DNA of 64,000 nucleotides from Acidimicrobiaceae bacterium (GCA_027451285.1 DAIDJP010000016.1:85055-149054), one strand, 5' to 3'; positions 6,865 to 15,990 are shown, counted from the stretch's first letter. Notes: generated by a model from the sequence alone, not told the origin. Numbers and translations: made by a program.

Positions 6865-8376
6865 CTAGCCCTGTTCGCTGCTCGTTGGCGCGACGCCGTA
6901 ACGTTCGGGATCCGCGTCGAAGCGTTCGGCGCAGCCCACGTTACAGAACCATACGTCGTGACCCTTGTATGAGCGGTGGGCCGCGGCCGTGGCGGGGTCC
7001 ACGCTCATTCCACAGACGGGATCGATGGTCATGTGCTCTTTGTGGGACATCTCGGGCATTGGTGTTTCGCTCCTTGTTCTTCGAGAGGTGAATCGGTCGG
7101 GCGCTGCTTCGAACATCTCTCGACAGTGATCGGAGCAGAAGTAGTAGGTGTCACCGGCGTGATGCGAGCTCGCCGGTGCGTCATGAACCCTGACCTGCAT
7201 TCCGCACACCGGATCGATCGCGTATCCCACGCCCCCACCGAAACGATGACGATGCCTGGCGAGCCACCAGACTCCGAGGGCGACGACAATGAAGACGAAA
7301 TTGAGGTACGTGGTGTAATTCCACTCGAAGTGGGCGGTGGTCACGGTGACGTCCCGATTTGCGGGCACCGCGCGGAACAACTTGAAGAGTCCCTCAGTGG
7401 CGAGACCCGCGATCGCCATGATCACGTAGAAAAGCCCCACCATTCGAATGGTCAGCGCGCCACCGTAGAGCTTGCGGTAGATGAGGATGAGCGGCATTGC
7501 GATGAGGTCCGCGAAGATGAACGCGACGACGCCGCCAAAGGAGATGCCGCCCGCCCATAGCGCGGCCGCCAGCGGCACGTTGCCGATCGAGCAGACCCAG
7601 CTCACCACCGCGATGAGGGGACCGACGAAGGCGTTCTCGAGGCTGGTCCAGAAGCCGTGCCCGTGGATGAACAGGTCGTTCCATAGGTGCGTCGGTACGA
7701 GCGTGGCGAGTAGCCCGGCCACCGCGTAGCCGATGACGAGCTCTCTTCGCAGCATCGTGGCGTCGGCGACCGCGTAGTTCGACGCATCGGACCAGGCGGC
7801 GGTCGACGTCAGTTTGGCCCGGAGGGACTGAGCCTCCAACTCGTCTTGACGCTCGGCCGTCACTCCCGTCATCGATTGATGGTCGTGTCCTGAACGGTCC
7901 TCGCCGCGCACGCGGGCCAGGGCGCGTTGCAGGGTTGGACCGGCGAACACGACCCCGCCGGTGAGAGCGAGGAGGACGATCATGATCGGTCCGCCGATGA
8001 ACTCGGCGAGCGCGAACTGCCAGCCCAGCAGAATCAGGATGACGATGCCCAGCTCGACCACGAGATTGGTGGAGGCGAACATGAAGACCATCGCCGAGGT
8101 GAAGTCAGCCCCCTTGGCGAAGAGGGACTTCGACATGGCCGACGCGGCGTAGGAGCAGCTCGAGGACACCATGCCGTACCAGGACGCGCGGGCGACCGCG
8201 GCCGGTCCGTGGTTGCCCAGCTTGGCACGCATCTGGTCCTTGGAGACGAAGGCCTGAACGAGTCCGGACAACGTGAAGCCCAGCACGAGTGCCCACAGGG
8301 TCTCCCAGAACATGAAGAAGCCCTCGCGAAGTCCTCGACCAACGTCGAGGAACAGGGTCGAGATCGTCGCGAGCAT
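6865..8376 (-). CDS. DUF318/ArsP-type permease with two C-terminal YHS metal-binding domains
   Basis: 503 residues. The N-terminal ~370 residues are a multi-pass permease of the DUF318 (YraQ/ArsP-like) family, with 'GMVSSSCSYAASAMSKSLF' and 'SWVCSIGNVPLAAALW' in its two repeats. A linker rich in His follows (~residues 160-175). Two YHS domains close the protein, at ~386-430 and ~450-495; each has 'DPVCGM' and a distal 'FC..xC' pair. YHS domains bind metals, so metal or metalloid export is likely. It is the last gene of the SHOCT-cupredoxin-csoR-permease operon, 2 bases after csoR. Substrate inferred from context only. Confidence 0.82.
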   Translation of the reverse strand: MLATISTLFLDVGRGLREGFFMFWETLWALVLGFTLSGLVQAFVSKDQMRAKLGNHGPAAVARASWYGMVSSSCSYAASAMSKSLFAKGADFTSAMVFMFASTNLVVELGIVILILLGWQFALAEFIGGPIMIVLLALTGGVVFAGPTLQRALARVRGEDRSGHDHQSMTGVTAERQDELEAQSLRAKLTSTAAWSDASNYAVADATMLRRELVIGYAVAGLLATLVPTHLWNDLFIHGHGFWTSLENAFVGPLIAVVSWVCSIGNVPLAAALWAGGISFGGVVAFIFADLIAMPLILIYRKLYGGALTIRMVGLFYVIMAIAGLATEGLFKLFRAVPANRDVTVTTAHFEWNYTTYLNFVFIVVALGVWWLARHRHRFGGGVGYAIDPVCGMQVRVHDAPASSHHAGDTYYFCSDHCREMFEAAPDRFTSRRTRSETPMPEMSHKEHMTIDPVCGMSVDPATAAAHRSYKGHDVWFCNVGCAERFDADPERYGVAPTSSEQG

Positions 8377-8378
8377 CG

Positions 8379-8666
8379 TTAGGACCGCACCAGCTTTGCT
8401 ATGGCGTCGGAGGCCTCTTGGAGCTTCGTCTCCTTCTCACTGCCGCCCGCCTTCACGGCGTTGACGACGCAGTGGCGCATGTGCTCATCGAGCAGGTGTA
8501 GGGCGACACTCTGGAGAGCCCTCGTCACCGCGGAGATCTGCTGGAGTACGTCGATGCAGTATCGATCGTCCTCGACCATCTTGTGGATGCCCCGGGCCTG
8601 GCCCTCGATTCGCTTGAGTCGGGCCAGTACTGCGGCCTTATCGTCGGTGTATCCCGGATTGGTCAT
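8379..8666 (-). CDS. csoR: CsoR-family copper/metal-responsive repressor (copy 1)
   Basis: 95 residues of the all-helical CsoR/FrmR fold: 'LARLKRIEGQARGIHKMVED', 'CIDVLQQISAVTRALQSVAL' and 'DEHMRHCVV'. The Cys, then His-x3-Cys, ligand set typical of Cu(I)-sensing CsoR is present. Apo-CsoR represses and metal binding releases it from DNA. It lies between the cupredoxin gene and the YHS permease. A candidate operator lies ahead of the operon at 9533-9551. FrmR or RcnR alternatives are less likely given the ligands and neighbours. Confidence 0.88.
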   Translation of the reverse strand: MTNPGYTDDKAAVLARLKRIEGQARGIHKMVEDDRYCIDVLQQISAVTRALQSVALHLLDEHMRHCVVNAVKAGGSEKETKLQEASDAIAKLVRS

Positions 8667-8702
8667 GGCCCCTCGCTTGTCTTCAGGTGATGCGCTGGTC
8701 GA

Positions 8703-9251
8703 TCATGTCACGGTGAAGCCCGCGAACATGCCATTGGCGTAGTGCCACGGCTCGTCGCAGAGAAGTTCGTAGTGGCCCGGTGGCAGCGTCACGGTGACCC
8801 AACTCGTGGTGCCCGGCGAGATGCCCTGTCCCGCTCCGGCACCGCACGAGGTCGACGCCTCGCCGAGACTGGTCGATTCGTCGATCTTGCCGTCAACTCC
8901 GCTCGATCGGGTGCCTACACCGTCGATTGGCGCGGGTAACACCAGAAACTCGTGATTCATCGCCCCGACGTTGGTTGCGACGAACGTGATGGTGCCGTTG
9001 GTCACGACGTTCGGCGTCGCGGCGAGTGAGACCATCATCAGGTTGTTCCCGCCCATCATGACGCCGCCGCGATCACTCAGGGTCACGTTGACGACCTCGC
9101 CGTCGGGGTTGCGCGGATCACAGTTGGCGAGGACGTCGCGTTGGCTGGGACCGAAACCGCCGCGCGCAAAGGCGACGACCGCCAGCGCACCCACGAGTAC
9201 GAGTCCCGCCGCGCCGACGGTGGTCACGAGTCGGGCGCGACTCGCGTTCAC
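8703..9251 (-). CDS. Membrane-anchored cupredoxin (sulfocyanin-like blue copper protein)
   Basis: 182 residues. An N-terminal helix ('LVTTVGAAGLVLVGALAVVAF') acts as signal or anchor. The copper fold has the early His in 'MNHEFLVLP' and the closing loop 'YELLCDEPWHYANGM', giving His plus C-x4-H-x4-M ligands as in type I copper sites. It should carry electrons or bind copper outside the membrane. Its start overlaps the SHOCT gene stop, so the pair is translationally coupled. A truncated paralogue follows another SHOCT gene at 23305. Confidence 0.85.
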   Translation of the reverse strand: MNASRARLVTTVGAAGLVLVGALAVVAFARGGFGPSQRDVLANCDPRNPDGEVVNVTLSDRGGVMMGGNNLMMVSLAATPNVVTNGTITFVATNVGAMNHEFLVLPAPIDGVGTRSSGVDGKIDESTSLGEASTSCGAGAGQGISPGTTSWVTVTLPPGHYELLCDEPWHYANGMFAGFTVT

Positions 9252-9502
9252 GACTTCTCCTTCAGGAGGTTGAGACGATGGGCGTAGTCCGCCTCTGACA
9301 GTTCGCCACGGGCGAGGCGTTCCTTGAGGATTCCGATCGCTGCAGCGTCGTGTTGCGGGTTTCGAACGCTTGGGACTCGCCCCTGATCATGTCGTAGGAG
9401 CGACGTGATGCCGACGGCAAAGAGACCGCCGAAGACCACCATTCCGATGAACATCACGATCCACCACTCTCCACCCATCGTCTGACTGTGCCAGCCGTAC
9501 AT
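9248..9502 (-). CDS. SHOCT-domain small membrane protein (copy 1)
   Basis: 84 residues from the ATG at 9502 (the longer tracked start lacks an RBS; GGAG is 9 bases before this one). 'MYGWHSQTMGGEWW' leads into one transmembrane helix, then a C-terminal SHOCT segment 'ILKERLARGELSEADYAHRL'. SHOCT tails are short helical oligomerisation modules of unclear function. It heads the SHOCT-cupredoxin-csoR-permease operon. Three more SHOCT proteins of the same design occur in the window. Confidence 0.85.
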   Translation of the reverse strand: MYGWHSQTMGGEWWIVMFIGMVVFGGLFAVGITSLLRHDQGRVPSVRNPQHDAAAIGILKERLARGELSEADYAHRLNLLKEKS

Positions 9503-9532
9503 AGTTGCGCTCCGATCTTTCCATGATCGAGA

Positions 9533-9551
9533 TATACAAGTACAGAGTATA
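9533..9551. promoter_or_regulatory. Candidate CsoR-type operator between the SHOCT operon and the His-rich gene
   Basis: On the minus strand TATACTC-TGTAC-TTGTATA, 19 bp. It fits a motif TATACYC-N5-GGGTATA shared with 10472, 22863 and 23002. It is 31 bases upstream of the SHOCT start and could also serve the divergent gene at 9728. Confidence 0.55.
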
Positions 9552-9727
9552 TGTATCAGAAGGTTCGCCAAATGAGCGTTCGTCGTGACTTTGGTCATCA
9601 ATTTGAAGTGGTAGGAGCCTCCTAAAGTGTTGTTGGAGACGTCGGTTGATTCCGCTACGCGAAGCCCCGCCTTGGCGGGTCGTGATCTATTTCAAGCGAT
9701 GTCTTCGGCCGGAAAGACAGGGGATTC

Positions 9728-10429
9728 ATGAGCAATTCGACAATGACGCCGCGCAGAGCCCGCTCCTTGACTCCAAAGGCCCTTCTCGCCGTTCTTGCCA
9801 TAGCCAGTGGTGCAACCGCATGGGCGTCGTCTCGCACATCGAACTCCGTCGTTGGCTCAGAGGGCGTCGTGGTCTATAACGTTCCCGATCTCGCCGGCGC
9901 GACGAGCACCCGGTCTGGCCAGAAGGTGGACGGTGTCGGCTGCCAGACGCAGGCCAAGGAGGTCGTCAAGTACCACATTCACATCCACGTCGCGATCTAC
10001 GTCGATGGTCGCATGGTGCGCCTCCCGGGAGGGATCGGCATCACGCCACCGCCCTTGATCGAGCGCTATCCGAGCGGCGACTTCTACGACGTGGGTCTCT
10101 ACGACTGCCTCTACTGGCTCCACACCCACGTGGCCGACGGGATCATCCACGTGGAGGCTCCGGCGAAGCAGTCTTTCACCCTCGGCCAGTTCTTCGACGT
10201 CTGGAATCAGCCGCTGGGGCCATCACGCGTCGGACCCGCTCGAGGCGCTGTTACTGTCTACGAGAACGGTCGAAGTCTCGCGGGCAACCCCCGCAACACA
10301 CCGTTGTTGCCCGGTGGCGCCATCCAGATCGATGTCGGAACGCCGGCCGTGGGCTACCGCCCCGTGTCCTTTAAGGTCACCGGTGGCTGTGGGGAGGGGA
10401 CCACCTCCTGCTCGGTCCCCAAGGGCTGA
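9728..10429 (+). CDS. Exported His-rich protein of unknown function
   Basis: 233 residues. An N-terminal hydrophobic segment ('ALLAVLAIASGATAWASS') is a signal peptide or anchor. The mature part has two His clusters, 'YHIHIHVAIYVDG' and 'WLHTHVADGIIHVEAP', then 'FTLGQFFDVWNQPLG'. The spacing of His residues on predicted beta strands suggests a metal site, and two cysteine pairs may form disulfides. I have a general memory of such proteins in actinobacteria without an assigned function. Position between two CsoR-like operators supports a role in metal handling at the cell surface. Confidence 0.6.
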   Translation: MSNSTMTPRRARSLTPKALLAVLAIASGATAWASSRTSNSVVGSEGVVVYNVPDLAGATSTRSGQKVDGVGCQTQAKEVVKYHIHIHVAIYVDGRMVRLPGGIGITPPPLIERYPSGDFYDVGLYDCLYWLHTHVADGIIHVEAPAKQSFTLGQFFDVWNQPLGPSRVGPARGAVTVYENGRSLAGNPRNTPLLPGGAIQIDVGTPAVGYRPVSFKVTGGCGEGTTSCSVPKG

Positions 10430-10471
10430 CCCGATCTCGAAAGGAATCGTGCGCGTGACAAGGCGTTACTT

Positions 10472-10490
10472 TATACTCCTACAGAGTATG
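10472..10490. promoter_or_regulatory. Candidate CsoR-type operator ahead of the NlpC/P60 gene
   Basis: TATACTC-CTACA-GAGTATG, containing the exact inverted repeat ATACTC/GAGTAT. It shares the 10-mer TACAGAGTAT with the operator at 9533-9551. Confidence 0.5.
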
Positions 10491-10671
10491 TGTAATAAGG
10501 CCAGTCATTGATGCGACGAGGGAAGGGAACCTTCTTCGTGACTGCATCATTGGAATCGACGTCCGGGTGTTCTTCGAGGGATCGACGAATCAACACGTAA
10601 TGTCACTGCGCAGATTACGTAACGCGCCTGACATTCGACAGTCGAGAAGAGATGAGGGACTGGAGGGTGAA

Positions 10672-11799
10672 GTGGAGTACCAGTGTCAGTACAGTGGGGC
10701 CCTCGACGTGAGCGTCTCGTCTCGTCATTCCGCTTTAAGTCGGGCGGGCAGAGCCCGCCACTCGCAGAAGGCTCTTTCGGTGGCCGCAATAGTTCTCTTA
10801 GGTGCCACCGTGCTGGTACCGTCTACCGCCGAAGCGTCGAACATTGACAACGCTCGAGCGAAGGCACTAATCCTCTATCGCCAAATCCAGTCGATCGGAA
10901 GCCGAGTGGAGGCTCTCGGCCAGAAGTATGACTTAGCACAGATCAATCTGAGGAGATTGAACAACAAGATCAAGCGATCGAAGGCTATTACGCTGCAAAT
11001 TGAACAAAGTGTGGCCAATCAGACTGTTCAATTACGTAAAGACGCACTATTTGCCTATGTCACGAACGCTGCGCGGGTGGGAGGTAACCCACTGTTCACC
11101 CACGACGTTCTTAAGTCTGACGCCACCAATGTCTACAATGAATTGGCTACCGGAGATGTGACCGCCACTCTGGCCAGACTGAGCAACGATAGGATCCGGC
11201 TGGGCCAAGTGCGGCGTGCTCTTCAGATCCAGGAACGGCATGCAGTCAGTACTACGCGCTTGGCAGCTGGGTCCTTTCACGAGGCCAACGTTCTGAGGGC
11301 CACGCTTGAGCGAACCCTCGGGCATGTGAAAGGGCTAATCGCAAACTTTATCGCGAGTCAGGAAGCGGCGGCAGCGGCGGTGTCGGCGGCTGTCCTTCGC
11401 GAGGCCAAGCCGGTCCAAGGTGTTCCGGCTCCGCCGAGCAACTCTCTCGCGGACGTTGCCATTCGAACCGCTCTGAGTTTGATCGGTGTTCCGTATGTGT
11501 GGGGAGGCGCTTCGCGCCGGGGTGTTGACTGCTCGGGTTTGGTCCTGGTGGCATACGCCGCAGCGGGTGTCTTCTTGCCGCACTACTCAGGATCTCAGTA
11601 TGCGGATACAGTTCGAGTGCCATTATGGAACATAGAGCCAGGTGATTTGCTCTTCTATGGACCAAATGGAAGTGAGCACGAAGCCATGTACATTGGTGAC
11701 GGGAAGATGATTGAGGCGTCCTCAACGGGGACACTGGTCCACATCAGCCCGGTCCGGTTCGGGTATGGCTTTGTTGGACTCGGGCGTGTTCGAACGTAG
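10672..11799 (+). CDS. Secreted NlpC/P60 peptidoglycan endopeptidase with coiled-coil N-domain
   Basis: About 375 residues if the GTG at 10672 is used, which has GGAGGG about 5 bases upstream; the tracked start at 10567 has no RBS. A signal segment ('ALSVAAIVLLGATVLVPSTAEA') precedes ~200 helical coiled-coil residues, as in RipA-type cell-wall hydrolases. The C-terminal ~120 residues are NlpC/P60, with catalytic Cys in 'GVDCSGLVLVAY' and His in 'EHEAMYIGDG'. It should cut peptide stems in peptidoglycan. In a conjugative element it might open the wall for DNA passage, but it sits in the metal cargo behind a metal-type operator. Confidence 0.85.
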   Translation: MEYQCQYSGALDVSVSSRHSALSRAGRARHSQKALSVAAIVLLGATVLVPSTAEASNIDNARAKALILYRQIQSIGSRVEALGQKYDLAQINLRRLNNKIKRSKAITLQIEQSVANQTVQLRKDALFAYVTNAARVGGNPLFTHDVLKSDATNVYNELATGDVTATLARLSNDRIRLGQVRRALQIQERHAVSTTRLAAGSFHEANVLRATLERTLGHVKGLIANFIASQEAAAAAVSAAVLREAKPVQGVPAPPSNSLADVAIRTALSLIGVPYVWGGASRRGVDCSGLVLVAYAAAGVFLPHYSGSQYADTVRVPLWNIEPGDLLFYGPNGSEHEAMYIGDGKMIEASSTGTLVHISPVRFGYGFVGLGRVRT

Positions 11800-12084
11800 C
11801 TGCCCGATCGCGGTCCCGATGCGCCGACCTCTCGAAATTGTCTCCGGCGAGAGATGACGCTGGTTGGATTTCGCCACTGTCTTCGACGAGGGCGTGGGCA
11901 TGCGATCGAACGCCAACTGCGCTTCCATCGCGCACGGTGGCGAAGGAATCCGCAATTACTTCGATGTAGTACCGACGACCGGCAAGTCTGCCGAATTCCC
12001 CTTGCACGCGGCGACTCGCTAACCCCTGCGAACTGCAGCGGTACAGTTTGCCCTTGTCTCGCGAGTTGTCGAAAACGTTTGGAA

Positions 12085-12609
12085 TCAGCGAATTTCGGAA
12101 ATGATACGTGTCAATTGGTTGGCGCTTACGGGACCCAGGAGAGTCACCGCAATTCGTCCACGAGTGTCAACGACGAAAGTGGTGGGTGGAGCCGACACTC
12201 CAAATCGATTGGCTATGGCTCCGTTTGTGTCGGTGATTGACTGGTACAGAGACCCGTAGTGACGTTGGAACGCCCTGGCCGAAGACAGCGAGTCGTTAAA
12301 GATCACTCCTTCTAGGGTCACGCCATGTCGGCGCTCGCGCCAAGCGAAGGTCGACAACTCAGGTGCTTCTTGTACACACGCGACACACCATGACGCCCAG
12401 AAATTGATTACGACGATTTGACCGCGATGCGCTGTGAGACTGAATGTTCCGCCGTTGAGTTCCCTTCCGCTCAGGCGAGGAGCCTCTTTGCCCAGAAGGG
12501 GGCTATGGGTGACTGTGGCGCTGACAGGTCGACGCGTGATGAGAACGGCAGACAGTGCCGCAACCACAACCAGCGCGGCCAAGGAACCGAGCATCGCGGA
12601 GCGCTTCAT
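12085..12609 (-). CDS. TlpA/ResA-like membrane-anchored thioredoxin-fold protein
   Basis: 174 residues. One N-terminal helix anchors an extracytoplasmic thioredoxin fold with active site 'WASWCVACVQE' and the cis-Pro loop 'APPTTFVVD'. Such proteins reduce or exchange disulfides outside the membrane, for example in apocytochrome c or copper-site assembly. It stands alone on the minus strand and diverges from the Sco-CcdA-ResA operon across a 460-bp gap with operator-like repeats. Confidence 0.85.
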   Translation of the reverse strand: MKRSAMLGSLAALVVVAALSAVLITRRPVSATVTHSPLLGKEAPRLSGRELNGGTFSLTAHRGQIVVINFWASWCVACVQEAPELSTFAWRERRHGVTLEGVIFNDSLSSARAFQRHYGSLYQSITDTNGAIANRFGVSAPPTTFVVDTRGRIAVTLLGPVSANQLTRIISEIR

Positions 12610-13070
12610 GTGTTCGCCGCGAGCTCAATGCGGTAAGTCAGTTGAAGGTAAATGGGATGATCTCGACGCAACCTGGCTGTCAATTTCGACATCGAAGACG
12701 CGAAGTGAGCCGTCACGTCGTTATCGTGAGGGACATCATTGCAGTAGCGACTGCCGGGTGGTTAGGACGGATCACGAGGCCCAGTTGACTCACCGAAATG
12801 ACTCGTTCTTCCCTAACAACAGCGGCGGTTGCTGAGATTAGATCCGAGTGCGAACGAGCCATATCGCAACCTCCAAGAAGGAGTTATACCTATACACGGT
12901 AGTAGTATACTACTCCGCGTGGCGTGGGGAAGTGGAGAGGGGCCGATTCACATTGTGGCGGCGTGTCCGCTCGCGCACGGGTGGCTGCATCATGGAACTT
13001 GTCAAGTGTTCGACTTCAAGTCCAAAGTCACTCGCAAATCGGAATACGCATTGGGCAAGGCACGAGAGAG
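12610..13070. promoter_or_regulatory. Divergent control region with an operator-like repeat and a 14-bp palindrome
   Basis: 460 bases without a supported gene. At 12885-12903 TATACCT-ATACA-CGGTAGT is a weak match to the CsoR-type motif. It runs into the perfect palindrome AGTAGTATACTACT at 12901-12914. The overlapping ORFs on both strands lack domains. It lies between the TlpA gene and the divergent Sco operon and probably holds their promoters. Confidence 0.45.
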
Positions 13071-13817
13071 ATGTCGTCAAGAGTGTTGATGAGCAAGATC
13101 GCACCCACGCCGCTGTGGCGGTGGTTCTTCTTCGGGGTGATCCCCTTAGGGCTGTTCTTCAGTATTGGGTTCGCTGTCACTGCGTACCAGGAGACTCATG
13201 TTGCACTTCCTGCAGGTCTCGCTAACGAATTCGCGATCAGACGTTCACTGACGACCCTGATGAATCTCTCGCCATTGCCCAATCGAGCCGCGCCAGATTT
13301 CTCACTGGTTGACCAGTCGGGGGGGGCGGTAAGTTTGAATCAGTTTCGGGGCAAGGCGGTTGTACTGGCCTTTCTGGATTCGCGCTGCACTCAAGTCTGC
13401 CCCATAATCGCGCAGGAGTTCGTTGTCGCTGAACGAAGTCTGGGCGCGGACGCGCTTCATGTTGAATTCGTTGGAGTCAACGTTGACCCTCGTTCAAACT
13501 CCGTGGCCGATGTTGCGCGCTTTACACGTGTGCATGGCCTTGCGGGTTTCTCAAACTGGCACTTCCTCACCGGATCTTTGCGTAGGCTCGTTCCCGTCTG
13601 GCGGTCATATGGGATTGAGGTGGCCCTTGCGAAAGGTGCCGCTCAGACGGTGCATTCGTCATACTTGTACTTCATCAATCCGTTGGGATATGAGCGCTAC
13701 CTTGCCGATGCGACCGTCTTTCAAAGTGAGAGCGGACGAGCCTACTTGCCGCCAGGACTGATCGGGCGCTGGGGTAGGGGTATCGCGTCGTATCTAAAAA
13801 AGTCACAAGGCGAATGA
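13071..13817 (+). CDS. Sco1/SenC-type copper chaperone / thiol redoxin
   Basis: About 248 residues from ATG 13071 (ATG 13089 is an alternative); the longer tracked N-terminus is not protein-like. One transmembrane helix ('WFFFGVIPLGLFFSIGFAV') is followed by a redoxin fold. The copper-binding pair is in 'DSRCTQVCP' (C-x3-C) and the distal His in 'TVHSSYLYFI', the full Sco ligand set. Sco proteins deliver copper to cytochrome oxidase CuA or act as thiol reductases. Its stop overlaps the start of ccdA by 4 bases. Confidence 0.88.
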   Translation: MSSRVLMSKIAPTPLWRWFFFGVIPLGLFFSIGFAVTAYQETHVALPAGLANEFAIRRSLTTLMNLSPLPNRAAPDFSLVDQSGGAVSLNQFRGKAVVLAFLDSRCTQVCPIIAQEFVVAERSLGADALHVEFVGVNVDPRSNSVADVARFTRVHGLAGFSNWHFLTGSLRRLVPVWRSYGIEVALAKGAAQTVHSSYLYFINPLGYERYLADATVFQSESGRAYLPPGLIGRWGRGIASYLKKSQGE

Positions 13818-14542
13818 GAGACCTCAGCCTCCCCTTGCTCGCCATCGTCGCCGGGCTCATCTCGTTCACGTCTCCCTGCGCGCTGCCCCTCGTACCGAGC
13901 TATCTTTCGTACATTTCGGGACTGCCGGTCGCCGAGTTGTCAGAACGTGGCGCTCGTCGCGTGGTCCTCATGTCGACTATCGCGTTCGTGGGCGGATTCA
14001 CTGTGATATTCACGGCCCTTGGTGCCTCATCGTCATTCTTCGGACTGCTACTCATTCACGACTTGCCCGTGATCATAAAGTTCTCAGGAGCGTTGATCAT
14101 TCTCATCGGTCTATCGATGATGGGTCTCTTCAGGATTCCTTGGTTGGCCCGAGAGCGACGCTTCGACTTCACTCGAGTTGTTGGTGGCCCCCGAGGGGCA
14201 TTCCCACTTGGAATGGCCTTCGCGTTTGGTTGGACGCCATGTATAGGGCCGATACTGGCCTCAATCCTTGCCGTGGCCGGAGCCAGCCAAACTGTGGTTG
14301 AAGGCGCAGCACTCCTTGCTCTCTATTCGATGGGACTTGGTATTCCTTTTGTGCTTCTCGCGATAGGTTTCAGCCGAGTTCGTAATTCGGTTTCATTCCT
14401 TAAACGCCATGGCCGCGTGATTGAATTCACGGGAGGGTTCCTGCTAGTCGTGATTGGAGTGCTTTTTATTAGTGGTGCATGGAAGACACTATTCATCCCC
14501 CTACAAGTCCGCTTTGCAAGGTTGGGATGGCCGCCCCTTTGA
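13814..14542 (+). CDS. ccdA: CcdA-type transmembrane thiol electron carrier
   Basis: 242 residues with six predicted transmembrane helices. The two family cysteines are in 'SFTSPCALPLVPSYLSY' and 'GWTPCIGPILASI'. CcdA passes electrons from cytoplasmic thioredoxin to outward thiol proteins such as ResA or Sco. It sits between the Sco gene (ATGA overlap) and the ResA-like gene (13 bases), forming one functional unit. Length is normal for the family. Confidence 0.92.
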   Translation: MRDLSLPLLAIVAGLISFTSPCALPLVPSYLSYISGLPVAELSERGARRVVLMSTIAFVGGFTVIFTALGASSSFFGLLLIHDLPVIIKFSGALIILIGLSMMGLFRIPWLARERRFDFTRVVGGPRGAFPLGMAFAFGWTPCIGPILASILAVAGASQTVVEGAALLALYSMGLGIPFVLLAIGFSRVRNSVSFLKRHGRVIEFTGGFLLVVIGVLFISGAWKTLFIPLQVRFARLGWPPL

Positions 14543-14555
14543 CAGGAGTAAGCAA

Positions 14556-15206
14556 ATGGATATTCCGCAGAATCATTCACTAGATCGAACCGAAAACACG
14601 GAGATAGCGGTTGAGCGAGATACCAGTCACGTCCCATTCAGGTGGTGGCTCCTAGCTTTGATCGCCGCTATTATGGGCGGATTGAGCGGAGTGTATCTTG
14701 CTCACTTCAACCGACCAAGTTCGCTTGCTTCGTCAGGGGTCTTCACACCGACAGTTGGCACTTTCACTCGGGTTGCTCCGGTGACGGCACCGTCTTTCAG
14801 ATTAGTCAGTCTGGAACATTCTGATCAGGTAGTTTCTCTGAATCAGTTTCGGGGACGCCCATTGGTAGTGAATTTCTGGGCATCGTGGTGCCCGCCATGC
14901 CGCAAGGAGATGCCCGCGTTGGCTGACGTCGCGCGCCAACTCCAAGGCAAGGTGGACTTCGTGGGACTTGACACTGAGGATGAGCGTAACTCTGGTCTGT
15001 CATTCTCTAGGGCTACAGGAGTGCGGTTTTCATTGGCAATTGACACTGCGCAGGTGGCGTCGTCCTATGGCGTGTACGGTCTGCCAACCACCGTGTTCAT
15101 CTCCGCCGGTGGGAAAGTCTTGGGAAAGGAAGTTGGGGGGTTGACGAAGGCGCGGCTGTTCGATGCAATTCGACAGATATTTGGTGCAGCGACGCGATTG
15201 CATTAG
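14556..15206 (+). CDS. ResA/TlpA-like thiol-disulfide oxidoreductase
   Basis: 216 residues from ATG 14556, which has AGGAG 8 bases upstream. A 45-residue cytoplasmic segment and one transmembrane helix lead to a thioredoxin fold with 'FWASWCPPCRKEMP' and 'GLPTTVFISAGG'. It is the expected extracytoplasmic partner of the CcdA just upstream. Together with Sco it would keep copper-site or haem-site cysteines reduced. Confidence 0.9.
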   Translation: MDIPQNHSLDRTENTEIAVERDTSHVPFRWWLLALIAAIMGGLSGVYLAHFNRPSSLASSGVFTPTVGTFTRVAPVTAPSFRLVSLEHSDQVVSLNQFRGRPLVVNFWASWCPPCRKEMPALADVARQLQGKVDFVGLDTEDERNSGLSFSRATGVRFSLAIDTAQVASSYGVYGLPTTVFISAGGKVLGKEVGGLTKARLFDAIRQIFGAATRLH

Positions 15207-15590
15207 GCAGCATAATGCGAACATTTGTGCACGGATTAGAGTGCTGATCTGGCTTCTTTATTTTCTCCTTGGCGCGTTTGTAAGGAACATTGTGATGTTA
15301 TTTGATTGCTTAGTGCGAGGTTTGACGAGAGGACCGACTATCAGGTACGACGCGTGGTCAGATTGGATCGACGCGTGAAACTCGATATGAGATCCTTCAC
15401 CGATGACGGCACGAGGATTACGCTCGCCCCAATGTGCTTGGGCTCCTTGGGCAGAACCGTCGGTGCCTCAACCGTAGAGGACTTCCCGTTCGGGCTGGTC
15501 GACCGCCATCGCGACCGAAATGATGGCAGGCCCGATTTCCTCCATTGAGAAGTGACCTTTGGCGGCTTATCGGTTTTGAGGGGAGTCGGG
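15207..15590. other. Gap with no recognisable gene
   Basis: About 380 bases between the ResA gene and the convergent DUF3024 gene. Short ORFs on both strands carry no domain I can name. The first ~150 bases are AT-richer than the surroundings. It may hold decayed sequence near the insertion point of the ISL3 element. Confidence 0.4.
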
Positions 15591-15935
15591 TCAACCCCAG
15601 AAGAGACCCGTTTGATCTAACTCGATCTCGTTGAGGATCTCGTCGATCGAGCCCGGATCGATGAGATCAAAGTCGTGCCATCGGCCGCTGAGTTCAGCCC
15701 AATAGGGGGTCCACTCGTTGGCGACGTCGTCGTACTTCATCCTCGCCACTGCGTGACGAGTCCATTCGGGGCCCAGACTCTCGTGCCACGGCGGACGGCA
15801 CTCGACGATCGTGACGGCCTTGCCGCGCACGTCAACTTCCATGCGGATCTTGTCCTGAAATTGCGCGGGCACTTTCGCGGCGGCGTACTTGCGGATCTTG
15901 TGCAGGTCGAGGTCGGGGACGGCCACGCAGGACAC
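15591..15935 (-). CDS. DUF3024-family protein
   Basis: 114 residues matching the DUF3024 pattern as I recall it: 'QFQDKIRMEVDVRGKAVTI', 'ECRPPW' and 'VARMKYDDVANEWTPYW'. These small actinobacterial proteins are soluble and of unknown function; the family is often found beside mobile DNA. Its start is ~30 bases from the left end of the ISL3 element, so the IS may have landed in its promoter. Confidence 0.75.
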   Translation of the reverse strand: MSCVAVPDLDLHKIRKYAAAKVPAQFQDKIRMEVDVRGKAVTIVECRPPWHESLGPEWTRHAVARMKYDDVANEWTPYWAELSGRWHDFDLIDPGSIDEILNEIELDQTGLFWG

Positions 15936-15965
15936 GTTAGATGGCGTTGCGAGAACGTGAAACGA

Positions 15966-15990
15966 GGGCTCTGCAAATCTGTTCGGTGTC
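15966..15990. repeat. Probable left terminal repeat of the ISL3-family element
   Basis: GGGCTCTGCAAATCTGTTCG begins 49 bases before the transposase start and resembles ISL3 ends (GGCTCTnnnnAAAT type). No reverse complement was found in the ~110 bases after the transposase stop. Confidence 0.5.
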
